Part shown: positions 1 to 10,504 of the stretch, piece after piece
Numbering within the stretch: position 1 is the stretch's first letter
How the letters are laid out: every line of letters begins with the position of its first letter
NCBI GenBank assembly: GCA_036897485.1
Contig: JAYMTF010001534.1
Location: forward strand, 1-22,791
Direction: 5' to 3'
DNA from: Pelargonium nanum
Lineage: Eukaryota; Streptophyta; Magnoliopsida; Geraniales; Geraniaceae
Length of the DNA stretch: 22,791 nucleotides
The notes under the pieces: generated by a model
Told to the model about the DNA's origin: nothing
The model's database searches: none
The model's input: the letters and a program-made list of their open reading frames with translations, nothing else
Position numbers and translations under genes: made by a program

Positions 1-144
1 TGAGTATATCAAGTCTTATATATGTAAAAATAATTTGTAATGAATTATTCAAGTAATAACCGAGATAAATCATAACTCAAAAAATTATTAATAATTTTTA
101 TTATAAGTTTTTACATCCCGTGCAACGTACGGGTAGCATACTAG
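1..144 (+). mobile_element. Helitron 3' terminus (5' part outside window)
   Basis: Positions 118-134 form a small GC-rich hairpin (CCCGT, a seven-base loop, ACGGG) in otherwise very AT-rich DNA. Seven bases later comes CTAG at 141-144, followed by T. A hairpin just upstream of a terminal CTRR inserted before T is the classic 3' end of a Helitron rolling-circle transposon, and plant Helitrons often carry this CCCGTGCAACG-type stem. The 5' end (TC) and any Rep/helicase would lie left of the window. No coding capacity is visible here, so it is probably non-autonomous. The family cannot be assigned from the end alone. Confidence 0.5.
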
Positions 145-1459
145 TTAGTATTATATGAACTGAGTAAATGATTTTATTATCGGTCTTCAAAATTTACAAT
201 TTTATCTATTAAATATCTCAAAATTGTTTTTATTGTCACTTCGTATTTAGACATTGTTTTAATCTCCCACCAGAATAGTGCAAAACTACTACTTTCAATG
301 AGTTTAAGAGAAAAAACAACAACATTTGAGACATAAATGAATTTTTTTAAAAGTTTTGGCGCTTTTAAGAGTACTCTTGAGAATAATTTTTTTTCCCTCT
401 AAATAACAAGACTAATTTTATTTGCCTATAAGTTATAACAAGTATATTAATTTAAAAAGTGAATTTGTAATTAAATTTATAATTTTTTATTAAAAAAGTC
501 ATGTCATATTAAGATGAAAATTATTATCATCATTGGTTAATTCATCTCTAAACCAAAAAACTCTATGTTCAAATTATATGGACTCTATATATATTGGTAA
601 TTAAAGTATAAAGTCTTCATTAAAAAAAGAAAAGAGAGAGAAAAGACTTAGTATATTAAAAATTAGGACATGGAAGATAGTGCAATTATTTTATTGCGAG
701 TAATAATCATTAGTTTTAAATAGGTTTATAAACATGAGATGGCGGCATATAATTTGAATTTAAAAGGAGCATTTAGTTTAAGTAGTAAGACTTTGAAATA
801 AAGACATGTTTGTTATCACCAATTGCTTCTATTTTCTTATAGTAACAAAAAATAAAATAAAGAGATTGTTAAAGAAGAGTACCACATTGGGCCAACATTA
901 TTTTATATCTATATCTCTTCTACTTTAAATTTAAATCCTCCTTTTCCCTTTATAGATGAGAGTGATCAAACTAATCAAATTTAAACTTCTTTTTTTAATA
1001 TATCATAAATGATTGCATATTTTTCAACACCTGAAGAAAAGTAGAGAAAGATTTTGGGAGTGAAGGCCCACAAGCTATGGTTAAATTTGAAATGCAGCAC
1101 CAAATTGGAGTTTGAAAATGAAATATATAGTCTCAACCAACATTCATAAAATAACTACTTCCAACTAATTAGTCTCTACCAAAAACATACTAAACTTAGG
1201 ATTGTTTACCAAAGAGAAGGACCCTTGTTTTGTTTCTTGAATGAAACCGCATTTGGTTTGCGTTTTCAGATGAGAAAATTTATTCTTTTTTTTTAGTGAA
1301 AGGCTAAGCACCACCTAATGTTCTAAGAAAGGAATATCATGACTCTATTAAAACTAAGTTTTCATCCTGTCAATTGTATTTTCTGCAATTCATCCTTTAA
1401 ATGTTTTCAAAATGAGATGTTCTGAAATTTGGACAACTGTACTTAGTTAACGTTCTAAA
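145..1459. other. AT-rich intergenic DNA, no gene seen
   Basis: This stretch is strongly AT-rich, with many poly(A)/poly(T) runs and frequent stops in all frames. I see no ORF with recognisable similarity, no RNA gene and no clear terminal repeats. A TTTTGGCGC string at about 354-362 resembles an E2F site but is not near any gene start. Confidence 0.5.
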
Positions 1460-1540
1460 GAGTAATTATAAGATGGTTCCAAATTTAGAGAGTAATCACA
1501 TCCACTTGCACTCAAATCTAGAACCATCTTGTGATTACTC
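1460..1540. repeat. Imperfect inverted repeat, about 26-bp arms
   Basis: The arm at 1460-1485 (GAGTAATTATAAGATGGTTC then AT-rich bases) pairs with 1515-1540, whose reverse complement reads GAGTAATCACAAGATGGTTC and onward. The two arms differ at only a few positions and flank a spacer of about 30 bases. This could be a tiny foldback element or a MITE remnant. No target-site duplication is evident. Confidence 0.55.
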
Positions 1541-1611
1541 TCCACCGAATTAATCACATTAATGTACTACTTTATAAAAACTTAAAGACTTAAGCTTGCA
1601 AGACTAAGACA

Positions 1612-1754
1612 GGTTGAACTAAGTAGTTTAAGCACTTTAAATTTCCTTTGAGGTCTCGTGTTTGAGTCTCTCTGCTGACGGTATGATGAGTTAAGTTATT
1701 TAGATTTAAAAGGGAGAGATATACTCCTGTTGTGTAGGTTCAACCGATAAAAAA
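1612..1754 (+). mobile_element. Degenerate tRNA-derived SINE (copy 1)
   Basis: The head has a tRNA-promoter-like layout: a weak box A around 1620-1640 and a box B-like GTGTTTGAGTCTC at about 1658-1670. The body then runs through TTTAAAAGGGAGAGATATACTCC to an A-rich end at 1749-1754. The same order and similar sequence recur in reverse orientation at 22559-22690, supporting a dispersed SINE family rather than chance. Boundaries are approximate and target duplications are not clear. Confidence 0.5.
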
Positions 1755-2556
1755 GTAGCTTGCAAGTGTTTTTTAAAGATGTGTTCATTGATTGGAATCT
1801 ACTAGTAACATATGCACGAAATTATTGACTGATATTAACTAGATAGGGATGAAAATGAGTGTCACATTGATAATTTTAGTATATAGCTCCCACTACTACT
1901 AATTGTTGAACAATACTAGCTACTACTAGTAGTCGGCCAACTGCAATGGTCAAGGAAGTGCAAGTGGCAGTAAGTGTAATATTTATTACAAATCTGTCCG
2001 TACGCAACGTGCCTTCGGAGAAACTCATGTTGTATACATATACGATAGATTTCAAACATAAAATATCAATATACATTAATGTGCCTCACATGCGTAATGC
2101 TCTCCATACGACATGTTCTCCTATTATTATTAGTTGCGTTTTCGAGCAAATTCGATGTACTGCCATTAATATATGAATATTTAATTGCTCCGTACAATAA
2201 ATGAGCTACAGCAGAAAATTTTCTACGAGTATCTCAAGTGTCTTCCTTGTTTTTCTACTACATATGAAGACAAAACAAGCGTTTAGTTTGTAATAAAAAA
2301 TAAAACAGTAGAAACTAGAAACTTGTTTTGTGCAATATGTACGTGTCAGCACACACATACCTCTTTGCTTCACAATTGAATCGCATGTTATCACTAACCC
2401 ATGCACGTCTGGGCACATAAATATTTGAGATACTTTATTTATTTGTTACGGATTATTTTATTTTACATATCCATTTATTTGTTGATGCCATTACCTGGTG
2501 TTCGAATCCAAGGGAAATGTTGTTCAGAACTAAAACATGGAAGTGTCCCATGTACA
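1755..2556. other. Intergenic DNA, no gene seen
   Basis: Short open frames of up to 76 codons occur on both strands, but they lack family resemblance, good start contexts or splice continuity. An isolated perfect box B-like GTTCGAATCC at 2500-2509 has no matching box A or acceptor stem, so it is at best a tRNA or SINE fragment. Confidence 0.45.
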
Positions 2557-2601
2557 TGCATCTAAATCACTCGTAACGCTGGAACGAGTGATTTTTGTCA
2601 T
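2557..2601. repeat. Hairpin with 11-bp perfect stem
   Basis: AAATCACTCGT at 2564-2574 and ACGAGTGATTT at 2584-2594 are exact reverse complements around a nine-base loop. The pairing continues imperfectly outward through TGCAT on the left and ATGCA on the right. It sits in non-coding DNA. There is no poly(T) or gene context that would make it a terminator. Confidence 0.6.
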
Positions 2602-2608
2602 GCAATAT

Positions 2609-2925
2609 TTTGAGAGTAATGCTACATGTACAAAATTACTTGTACAAAATAATATGTCATTAAATGAGACATGACACATCAAATATTTCAGTGATAACTT
2701 AAAGGAATCACAATATGTTAAGTGTACAATACGTTTTATAAATCGGGCGCTTCGTGTCAAAATTTATGGGAGGGTTGTGGTATCATATTTATTGAGTTAT
2801 TATTCGTTAAACATCATTTTAAACTACAAAAATATGAAATATTCATTTTTCACGTAGATTGTCACGTCACTTTGTACATAAAAATGTGTACAAAAGTTGG
2901 TACATTTAACATTTTCCATATTTTT
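2609..2925. mobile_element. Possible MITE with degenerate terminal repeats
   Basis: The left side, from 2609 (GAGTAATGCTACATGTACAA and a second TTGTACAA), resembles the reverse complement of the right side around 2875-2925 (TTGTACATAAAAATGTGTAC and onward), with several mismatches and indels. The termini recall plant MITEs that carry duplicated TGTAC motifs. No target duplication was identified, so both boundaries and class are tentative. Confidence 0.3.
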
Positions 2926-3085
2926 ATATGGGGTGTGGTAATGAATTCAATTATTTATAAAATGGTTAAATGATTTCTCATGGACTTACACGTTTTTTTT
3001 AGATTTAACCTCTAATTAAAGTTTTTTCGTGTTTGAACCATTTTAAATCATTTTTATTTTATTTAGTAAACTCACTCTACCGATT

Positions 3086-3352
3086 GTGGCCGATTTTCAG
3101 ATGTCACGTCAGTTTTTGTTGACAAGTCATCACCCCACGACAAATACAACGTTCACGTGTGCATGTCACATTAGACAAAATGTTGTGTTTCATTATTTTT
3201 TTACATCAATACTCATCCAAAACACTGTCGTTTTAGCCTCGAATGATAAAAAATGAAAGGTATAATGATGTGATATGCACACATGAACTCCGTATATGAC
3301 GTAACATAAAGACGTGTCAACAAATGCTAATGTGACACCAAAAATCCGGCTA
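3086..3352. mobile_element. Foldback MITE with about 85-bp terminal inverted repeats (Mutator-like)
   Basis: The left arm, 3088-3173, aligns with the reverse complement of 3268-3350 almost end to end. Matched blocks include GCCGATTTT/GCCGGATTTTT, TTTGTTGACA and GTTCACGTGTGCATGTCACA/GTTCATGTGTGCATATCACA. The centre at about 3220-3240 has AAAACACTGTCGTTTTAG, similar to the AAACGNCGTCGTTTT string common in plant Mutator-type MITEs. The element has no coding capacity and the arms are moderately diverged, so it is an old insertion. I could not fix a 9-bp target duplication. Confidence 0.65.
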
Positions 3353-3740
3353 ACATCAATAATAGTCTTTTACTGCTACAAGGCCATATGTAGAGTGGCT
3401 GTAATGGCGACATGAACGGGTCGTCGGGCTGAGCTCGGGTCGTATAATGGGCTCTACCATACCACCGTAACTTGCCATTTTCTGGGGACGACCCTACAAG
3501 ATTCGCTGCGGCGATACCATACATCTACGTGTATGGTACGCCACCTGTTCTGTTCCCTTGATCTCATCATAGGGTCCACATTGTGATATTTTGATGGTCA
3601 AAACAGATATTGACTAAAATCCATACTGGTTGCTTGTTTGAACAAGTTTGTTCTCCACAAGTTTTGCAGTTTTTACTGTGCGTCTGTCAACACACACAGC
3701 AGTTAATACGAGAGATATTCATTCAGAAGCATTGACTCAC
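3353..3740. other. Intergenic, slightly GC-richer block, no gene seen
   Basis: Positions 3390-3545 are noticeably less AT-rich than the surroundings and contain a 65-codon open frame on the minus strand (3327-3524). Its translation resembles nothing I recognise. It could be a remnant of a repeat or a distal promoter portion of the ankyrin gene. Confidence 0.35.
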
Positions 3741-3743
3741 GCC

Positions 3744-4227
3744 TATAAATATACTGTTACTGTGTCTAATAATTATCCATTAAATTACGGGTAATCGCAA
3801 ACCCATCCACAAGATTCAAGGTGAGCCCAACAAATAAATATTGACATTTACTCACCATCCTCTCTTGCCGTAAAAAAATACGGAGCCATTGGTACAGTGG
3901 ACCCCACCTCCCATTTCAATTTAATTTCACGCCACTCCCGAGCGAGCTCAGAGTCAAACCGTCTACTATTTTATTTTAACCGCAGTTAAATTTTGACCCC
4001 GCAAAATAAAAGAAATTAAAATAAAACCCCTCTCTCTTTCTCTTCCTTTTCACTCGTGTCTCTGGCGCTCACTTCTTTCAAGTTTCTTTCTCGTCTCTCG
4101 AGTTTCGCGTCTCTCTCGAGAATCGTCGTCGTTCAGGGACAAAGTGTCGGTCTCGCATGCGAATCGTCTCCTCCTGAGGTCTCTCTACTGTTCTACTGCA
4201 GAAGGAGCCGCCGCATTATCCGGACAA
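3744..4227 (+). promoter_or_regulatory. Putative core promoter and 5' UTR of the ankyrin gene
   Basis: TATAAATA at 3744-3751 is a plausible TATA box and would put transcription start near 3775-3785. A pyrimidine-rich CT tract at about 4028-4050, and further TC-rich sequence to 4120, is typical of plant promoter/leader regions. A TATA-less start near that tract is the alternative. The leader contains a single upstream ATG (4157). The main ATG is at 4228. Confidence 0.4.
4157..4177 (+). CDS. Short upstream ORF (6 codons) in ankyrin-gene leader
   Basis: The only ATG between the putative TATA box and the main start opens a six-codon frame (MRIVSS) that ends at TGA 4175-4177. It closes 50 bases before the main ATG at 4228. 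The context GCATGCG is weak. Such uORFs can lower translation of the downstream frame or allow reinitiation. Whether it lies in the mRNA depends on the true transcription start. Confidence 0.35.
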   Translation: MRIVSS

Positions 4228-7200
4228 ATGACGGTGTTTTCTGGCAAGCAGGTCGTTCCGGTCAACTACGAGGCCGAGGTCTCGCAACGCTTGCTCGAAG
4301 TCGCGCTCTCCGGCGATCTCAAGGCCGCCATGGACTGCATCGCCGATCCTCTCGTCGACATCAACTACATTGGCGCCGTTTACCTCAAAAACCGCAAGAT
4401 GGAGGTGGCGCTGCGCGATGAATCGGCTGCCGAGGTCTGCGTGGGGTACGACGAATTCAAGACGGACGTCACGGCGCTGTTTCTCGCCGTTCACGCCGGG
4501 AATGTGACTCTCGTCAGGAAATTGCTGGTAATGAGATTTTCTTATATTATTTTTTAAAATTTGATTGGATCATAATGGTTGAATTTCAGATTCGAACTGT
4601 TTCATTCACATAGTTCATTTTCGCAGATCTTTTTGAAGCTTTTGCAATTTGTGAGCATTCAAGGGTTTCAATTCATGTGCTTTTTTGCTTGTTTGTTTCT
4701 ATAGACTTTGGAGATTGAGCTTAATACTTGATTGTTTTTGTCCACGTTCATTGTTTTTACTGGTTTTTTTAGCTATTATGGTTTACATGTTGTCGATTTT
4801 TTTTTCTTTCTTGAGTTCTCTTACTAGTTCCTTTTTGTGCATTTTAATGCTCTCTCTGCTAAGGCTGTGTTCAAAGGGAAACTAGTAGCTCTGGGTTCTA
4901 ACTTCTCATTTCGCTGATATGAATGATTTCTGCGTGTTCAGCAAATATTTAAGGTTTTTTTTTTTTTTTGGCTGATTTATTTCAACTTCTGATGTAAGAA
5001 CTTTCAGCATGTCATTTTATTTGTATTTTGTGTCCTCTCTATTATATACCCTGTTATGTTGATGGCAAAAGAAGACAATTTATGCATCCAAATTTTTTAT
5101 ATGCATTTTTTGGCTGAAAAGTTGAGCAGAATGTTACTTAACCTAACCAGAGAAGGGAATGTCTTTGAAATGAAAGCAGCCTAGAACGAATTCAAACTGT
5201 GCATGTTCTTTGTTCCTTGATGAACTAATGGAGCCTTTCTCCTATGGGGTACTATAGCCATTTTTAATAGTAGAATTTGAATGATGTAGTGTAAAACTCC
5301 AAACCTTTTTAGGTGCTTTAATGTTTAAATCTTGAACATTATTAGACTTCAGTATTTTCTGATGCTTTCAAATTTTGTTGGCCTCTAAAAAATCAGAGTA
5401 TATTTTCCATCCCTTTTATTTCCTAACAGATTTCGTCGTACAGTGACTTTTTCTAGTGCACTTGATTTTCCAAATAAAATTTCTTGAATCAATCTTAAAG
5501 GATCAATTTGGCATTTTACTACTTCCTCTTGGGCTTGTAGCTATCCCTAGTAATCCTGATTTTCCAAGGGTTGGTGAAGTGAAATGGTCGATGGAACAGA
5601 GGAAGGTGACGACATCATGAACTGTGGGTATTCACTGCAACGGTCTAAATCATCTACATCTGTATTTTTTACTTTCTTCCTTTGGGACCACCTTTCTCCC
5701 CAAATTGATTAGTTCTTTCATCTTTGTTTAAGCTGATCATTTAGTGCAAACCTACTTTGTAAGTGATGGACTTGTTTTAAGCAATTCTCAATCAATATGA
5801 TAACTTCTCATTTGTGTGTATGCAATATCTAATGCATAATATTTTACTGGTAGAAACATGGTCCATTGTAGAAGGGAAAATAAATATGTTTATCCAATCT
5901 GTAACTTAACTTAAAAAGGATAGCTCCCTCTTTATTGTACCATCTACTGGCAATCAGTTATATCACTCATTATCGACCAAGTTTCAATTTGTCCTGCTCA
6001 GTAGTCAGTATCTGCATAGCTGTAATTTTTATCAACTGAACTTCACAAGAAGATTTTCTTTTATTGGAGAATCTTGCAAGTTGGTGCTGTTAATGCTGAA
6101 GAATCTTAGATGTGTATTTGTTTTTCTAAGTGCTCTAATCAATAGCTGTAGGTTGGCTGCTTTTTACTGCATGCTGTCCAGTTTTCATTTTCATTTACTT
6201 TTTGTTTGTTTGTTTGTTTGTTTGTTTGTTTGTATTTTTGCCAAATTCTTTTCTACTTTTTCCATTATATTCAATTGGTTGTTTATGATAAATAATTTTA
6301 TTGGATAATGACTTTACTTAGAGCATAATTCTATTGTTTAAAAAGAAAAGGGCATATTGTCTTATATGGGGAACCTGTGTTACCCTCTTTAGAATATTCC
6401 AGGAAGAGGGTAAAACTTGCCTAAGTAGTGTCATTTGTTTTGTAGACTTATTTTCTGGTATGCCAATACGGAGCAATCTCCTATTGACAATAGTCTGAAG
6501 TTCAGAGCAGTATATTAACATGATGCAATATTCTTGTTCAGACTTCATGTACAAATGTACTACTTCATCAAAATTACATACTTCATTGTCTATTACATCA
6601 ATGTTGTACACCGATTGTCTTTTTGTGGCCATCAGCTGCTGTACTTGAACAATCCAAGATTTCTCATATAATACAAGTCTTTTTTTCATCTTGTTAACCT
6701 CCATTATTTTGAGAAGTACTAATTGTCATATTGTGGATTCTTTCCACCTATTTTTTCATACACTAACCAAGGATTGCCATTTTCTATGGACAGAGCATAG
6801 GAGCTGATGTGAATCAGAAACTATTCAGGGGCTTTGCTACAACTGCAGCAGTGAGGGAGAGTCATCTTGAGATTCTGGAAATCTTACTAAAAGCCGGGGC
6901 ATCTCAGCCTGCTTGTGAGGAGGCTCTGCTGGAGGCAAGCTGTCACGGCCAGGCAAGGCTAGCAGAAATGCTTATGGGTTCTGATTTGATTCGGCCCCAT
7001 GTTGCCGTGCATGCTCTTGTCTCGGCATGCTGCAGAGGGTTTGTTGATGTGGTGGACTCTCTCATAAAGGTAATTCATTGAATTCACTAACTCCTGAGGG
7101 CTGTTTGGGCACCTGTCAGATTCTACAACAAAGACCTGCAATATTTTGATATTGGAAAGAATGAAGGAAAAAAATAGTGATGGAGCCAGTTTCATGTTAA

Positions 7201-9955
7201 AGAATTTTTACCTTCAAGTTCACAATTAAATATTCAAAATGATCACTGGCTATGTAAATATTATTTACTCCTTCTTAACCTTCAAAATCAAAATTTCTAA
7301 AACATGGACTGGGTTTAACATTAATACATCTAGTAGCATTTCTTAGCTGCTGTTACTGTTGGCCCTTACGAGTAATGTTACTGAAGATCTTAAAGATAAT
7401 GGGTTATTAGTTATCACTACTGATCTTTCTTTCCCCCCCTGCTATGTTGCACTTCTTTTCTATGCTGCCATCCACTAGGTTCTGTGTGGTGGTTGGTGCT
7501 GATGCATTTTTGTCTGACTCAACAATTTTGTTCTTTTCCTTTTTACCTGGTCATTTAGCCTGAACAAAATTTTCATCCTCTCTCACTTGTCATTTGCTGC
7601 AAATGTGACCCCAAATGATTGGAATCGTCAAGTACTATTGATAATAATATACTGTGTGAGCCTTCGGTAACCATAGGAATGGGTGTTCTTGATGGTACAA
7701 ATCCATCCTCATTATTTGTCCCACAGCAGATCATCCAAATTATTCAATATGTCTCATATTCCATGATTTGTAGTGTTTTGATTGATGTCTTGCTGTGGCA
7801 AATGACAGTGTGGAGTTGATCTGGGAGCAACTGATAGAGTGCTGCTTCAGTCGTCCAAGCCTTCACTGCACACAAATGTAGACTGTACTGCTCTTGTTGC
7901 TGCTGTTGTTAGTAGGCAGGCTTCTGTCGTTCGTTTGCTGTTACAGGTAAACTCACATTGGTATATAATTTAATATTATTTTCATGTTACTGAAAAGAAA
8001 ATGGTGGTCGATGGGTGGTGCATGTATTGTTTACAAGAAAATCTCATATTTTTGAAAGAAATTTGACACTATATTCTCTTATGAAATTGTTAATCACATT
8101 TCATAATCCTATAATCAAGTCAGAGGCAGCAGGGCAGGCCCCCTCTATAACATTGGTGTTGCAACTAAGAAACACCTATATTTGTATCTTGATGACAATC
8201 CAATGTTGCATATTTCTATGATTGCATGAGAATCTCAACTGATATTTAAGCTTTATTATATCTTAAATATATTTGGAAGGATGATATTCTCTGCCGCTTC
8301 AATATTTGTATTTTGTATACGAAAATGACAGCTTTACCAGCTCTCTCTTTATCCGTGTGTATTTGCCCTATTGTTTTTGTATTGACAACCTTTGGTCTTC
8401 ATCTGTGGTAAAACAGGCTGGTGCAGGGACAGATATCAAAGTGAGGCTGGGAGCGTGGTCATGGGACACGACAACGGGAGAAGAGTTTCGAGTAGGTGCA
8501 GGAATGGCAGAGCCCTATTCCATCATCTGGTGTGCAGTAGAGTATTTTGAAGCCACTGGTTCTATCCTGCGAATGCTCCTCCAAAACCTCTCCCCTAACA
8601 CCCCCCACTTTGGAAGAACTCTCCTTCACCATGCTATACTCTGTGGCAATGCCGGGGCTGTCAGTGTTCTCTTGCAGTGTGGTGCCGATGTGGAATCTTC
8701 TGTTAAAACCCAGAAAACTGAGTTCCGCCCAATTCACTTGGCGGTACGTCTTGGATTACCAGCAATCATTCAATGCCTCATTGATTCTGGTTGTGATCTG
8801 AACTCCAAGATGGATTCTGGTGACACGGCTCTTATGATATGTGCAAAATATATGAGAGAAGACTGCCTCAGATTATTGGCCATGGCTGGCGCTGATTTTG
8901 GCTTGGTTAACGCTGCTGGCCAATCTGCAGATTCAATTGCAGGACTAAACCGATGGTCCCTTGGATTTCAGCAAGCAGTGCTGACTATAATCAAGGCCGG
9001 GAAGGTTCCCAGATCCAGCAATGCTGCTCTTTTCTCTCCTCTGATGTTTGTAGCTGAAACTGGAGATACAGAGGCCTTGCAAGCTGTAATTGGTTGGGGA
9101 GGAATTGATCTTGATCATCAAGATGATAATGGTTTCTCGGCAGTCATGATCACTGCTTTGAAGGGTCACGTTGAAGCATTTCGGTTGCTGGTTTATGCAG
9201 GAGCTGATGTCAAGCTGCGCAATAAATCTGGTGAGACTGCAGTTACCTTATCTGAAATAAACCAGAATCGGGACTTATTCGAGAAGGTCATGCTTGAATA
9301 TGCCCTTGAAAAGGGAAACCGCAATGCAGGAGGGTTCTATGCTTTACATTGTGCAGCTCGTCATGGAGACTTAGGTGCAGTGAAATTGTTAACAAGTAGA
9401 GGTTACGATGTAAATGTTCCCGATGGTGATGGCTACACTCCACTCATGTTAGCAGCACGGGAAGGCCATGGATGCATATGTGAACTACTAATCTCTCACG
9501 GAGCCCACGTTGATGCCAAAAACGCACGAGGCGAAACTCCACTCTCGCTTGCAAGAAAAAGTAGCAGCAGCACTAGAAATGACGCAGAGCGTGTGATACT
9601 AGACGAGCTTAGTCGAAAGCTAGTACTAGGCGGTGGGCGTGTAAAGAAGCACAGAAAAGGAGGGAAAGGAGCTCCACATGAAAAGGAAGTGAGAATGGTG
9701 GAATCAGCAGGCACACTGCAGTGGGGTAAGTCGAGCCGGAGAAATGTGACATGCCGGGAGGCAGAGGTGGGGCCGAGTCCGGCCTTCAGGAGGAACAGAA
9801 AGAGCAAGGGCGACGCGGATGAAGCTGGAGTGTTTCGGGTTGTGACTAGCACGAACAAGGAGGTACATTTTGCGTGCGAGGGCGGAATTGAAACAGCTAA
9901 GTTGTGGGTGAGGGGCATAAGGTTGGTGACAAGAGAAACAATTTGTGGTAAGTAG
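4228..9955 (+). CDS. Ankyrin-repeat protein, 750 aa, four exons
   Basis: Exons are 4228-4527, 6794-7069, 7809-7946 and 8417-9955. All introns are GT-AG and phase 0, and the CDS is 2253 nt. ATG 4228 is chosen because no upstream in-frame ATG exists; earlier open codons start only with GTG. Ankyrin repeats span roughly residues 80-645. Clear units read as TALFLAVHAGN, GRTLLHHAILCGN, RPIHLAVRLGL, GDTALMICAKY, FYALHCAARHGD and GYTPLMLAAREGH, each followed by the LLxxGAD-type turn. Ankyrin repeats bind partner proteins. I see no signal peptide, membrane segment, kinase, RING or zinc-finger domain. After the repeats comes a Lys/Arg-rich linker (about 645-700) and a conserved-looking end (FRVVTSTNKEVHFACEGG, then LWVRGI) that resembles part of a PH-like fold. 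The exon layout is like a widely conserved plant ankyrin family of unknown role. The family call is secure; the cellular function is unknown. Confidence 0.92.
4528..6793 (+). other. Intron 1 of the ankyrin gene (2.27 kb)
   Basis: The donor GTAATG follows TTGCTG, and the acceptor is GGACAG before AGCATAGGAGCT, which completes an ankyrin turn (IGADVNQ). The intron is T-rich, as expected of plant introns. It holds a TTTG microsatellite and an antisense 128-codon open frame at 6318-6704 with no recognised similarity. Confidence 0.85.
6202..6232. repeat. (TTTG)n microsatellite
   Basis: About seven perfect TTTG units run in a row inside ankyrin intron 1. Simple tetranucleotide repeats of this sort are prone to length variation and have no coding effect here. 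Confidence 0.9.
7070..7808 (+). other. Intron 2 of the ankyrin gene
   Basis: The donor GTAATTC follows CTCATAAAG, and the acceptor ATGACAG precedes TGTGGAGTTGAT. Splicing joins SLIK to CGVDLGA, restoring a normal ankyrin LLKxGVD turn. No repeat or gene is seen inside. Confidence 0.85.
7947..8416 (+). other. Intron 3 of the ankyrin gene
   Basis: The donor GTAAAC follows TTACAG, and the acceptor AAAACAG precedes GCTGGTGCAGGG. The joined product reads LLLQAGAGTD across the junction, a normal ankyrin turn. The open frame that continues upstream of 8417 to 8306 is intronic, not an alternative N-terminus with any family support. Confidence 0.85.
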
Positions 9956-10504
9956 ATGGAGAAGGAAATATGAATGGCAAGAGCCAAGATGTAGAGTAAG
10001 TGAGGATGTATAGATGTTTAAAGTAGAGTACTTCACCTTGAAGTAGATCTAATGGTTGCATTTTGTTGTAAAGGTTTTGATATCTTGTAGCTGTAAATTT
10101 TCTGATATGGGATGGGAACAAAAACTTGTTAAATTTTGCTGCATTGTTTCTTTTCCCTATAGATTACAATTCTAGCCTGTGCTCGCTGAAAATTGGGTAT
10201 ACACAGCAAACACATAATTCAACTAAAAAAGTTATTTTAATACTTATAAATTAGTTTGATCAGCTTATAAGTAAAAAATCAACGTAATTAACAAATACAA
10301 TACTTAAGTGGTATTCAAGCAACTTTACAACATTAGATTATAAATTGGTAATGTAACCCTTATTTCATGACATTTTAATTCAAGTAAAATCCAATACTCG
10401 AAAAGAGTAAGTTTAATGTTGTTATCAAATAAATTAAAACTTAATAAATTTTTTAGGCTTGGTATTGTTGTCCTTCTCTTAATAATCTAGTTAGTAGGTG
10501 CTGA
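9956..10504. other. 3' flank of ankyrin gene, then AT-rich intergenic DNA
   Basis: The probable 3' UTR runs through about 9956-10160, with T-rich and TGTA-containing stretches (for example GTTGTAAAGG at 10065) but no canonical AATAAA that I would commit to. From about 10200 the sequence becomes AT-rich intergenic DNA with no recognised gene or transposon ends. Confidence 0.4.

Noticed and set aside
354..362. TTTTGGCGC resembling an E2F site
   Set aside because: It is almost 4 kb from the nearest gene start, inside repeat-rich AT DNA.
1946..2176. 76-codon open frame and its antisense partner at 1876-2076
   Set aside because: Short, no similarity, no promoter or splice support; expected by chance.
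2500..2509. Perfect box B-like GTTCGAATCC suggesting a tRNA gene
   Set aside because: No acceptor stem, anticodon arm or box A at the right distance; the T-arm does not pair.
4144..4227. In-frame N-terminal extension of the ankyrin protein (and a second frame from 4056)
   Set aside because: Both begin with GTG, not ATG. The first ATG in the right frame is 4228, with a family-like start.
8306..8416. Open frame upstream of ankyrin exon 4 as an alternative first exon
   Set aside because: It is T-rich intron sequence ending in a good acceptor (AAAACAG), and the three upstream exons join in frame with family-consistent sequence.
9496..9987. 163-codon open frame on the minus strand (and overlapping 110-codon frame)
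   Set aside because: It lies antisense to the last ankyrin exon. Its composition (Ser/Pro/Leu-rich) is what the reverse of a coding, GC-richer exon gives, and it matches no family.
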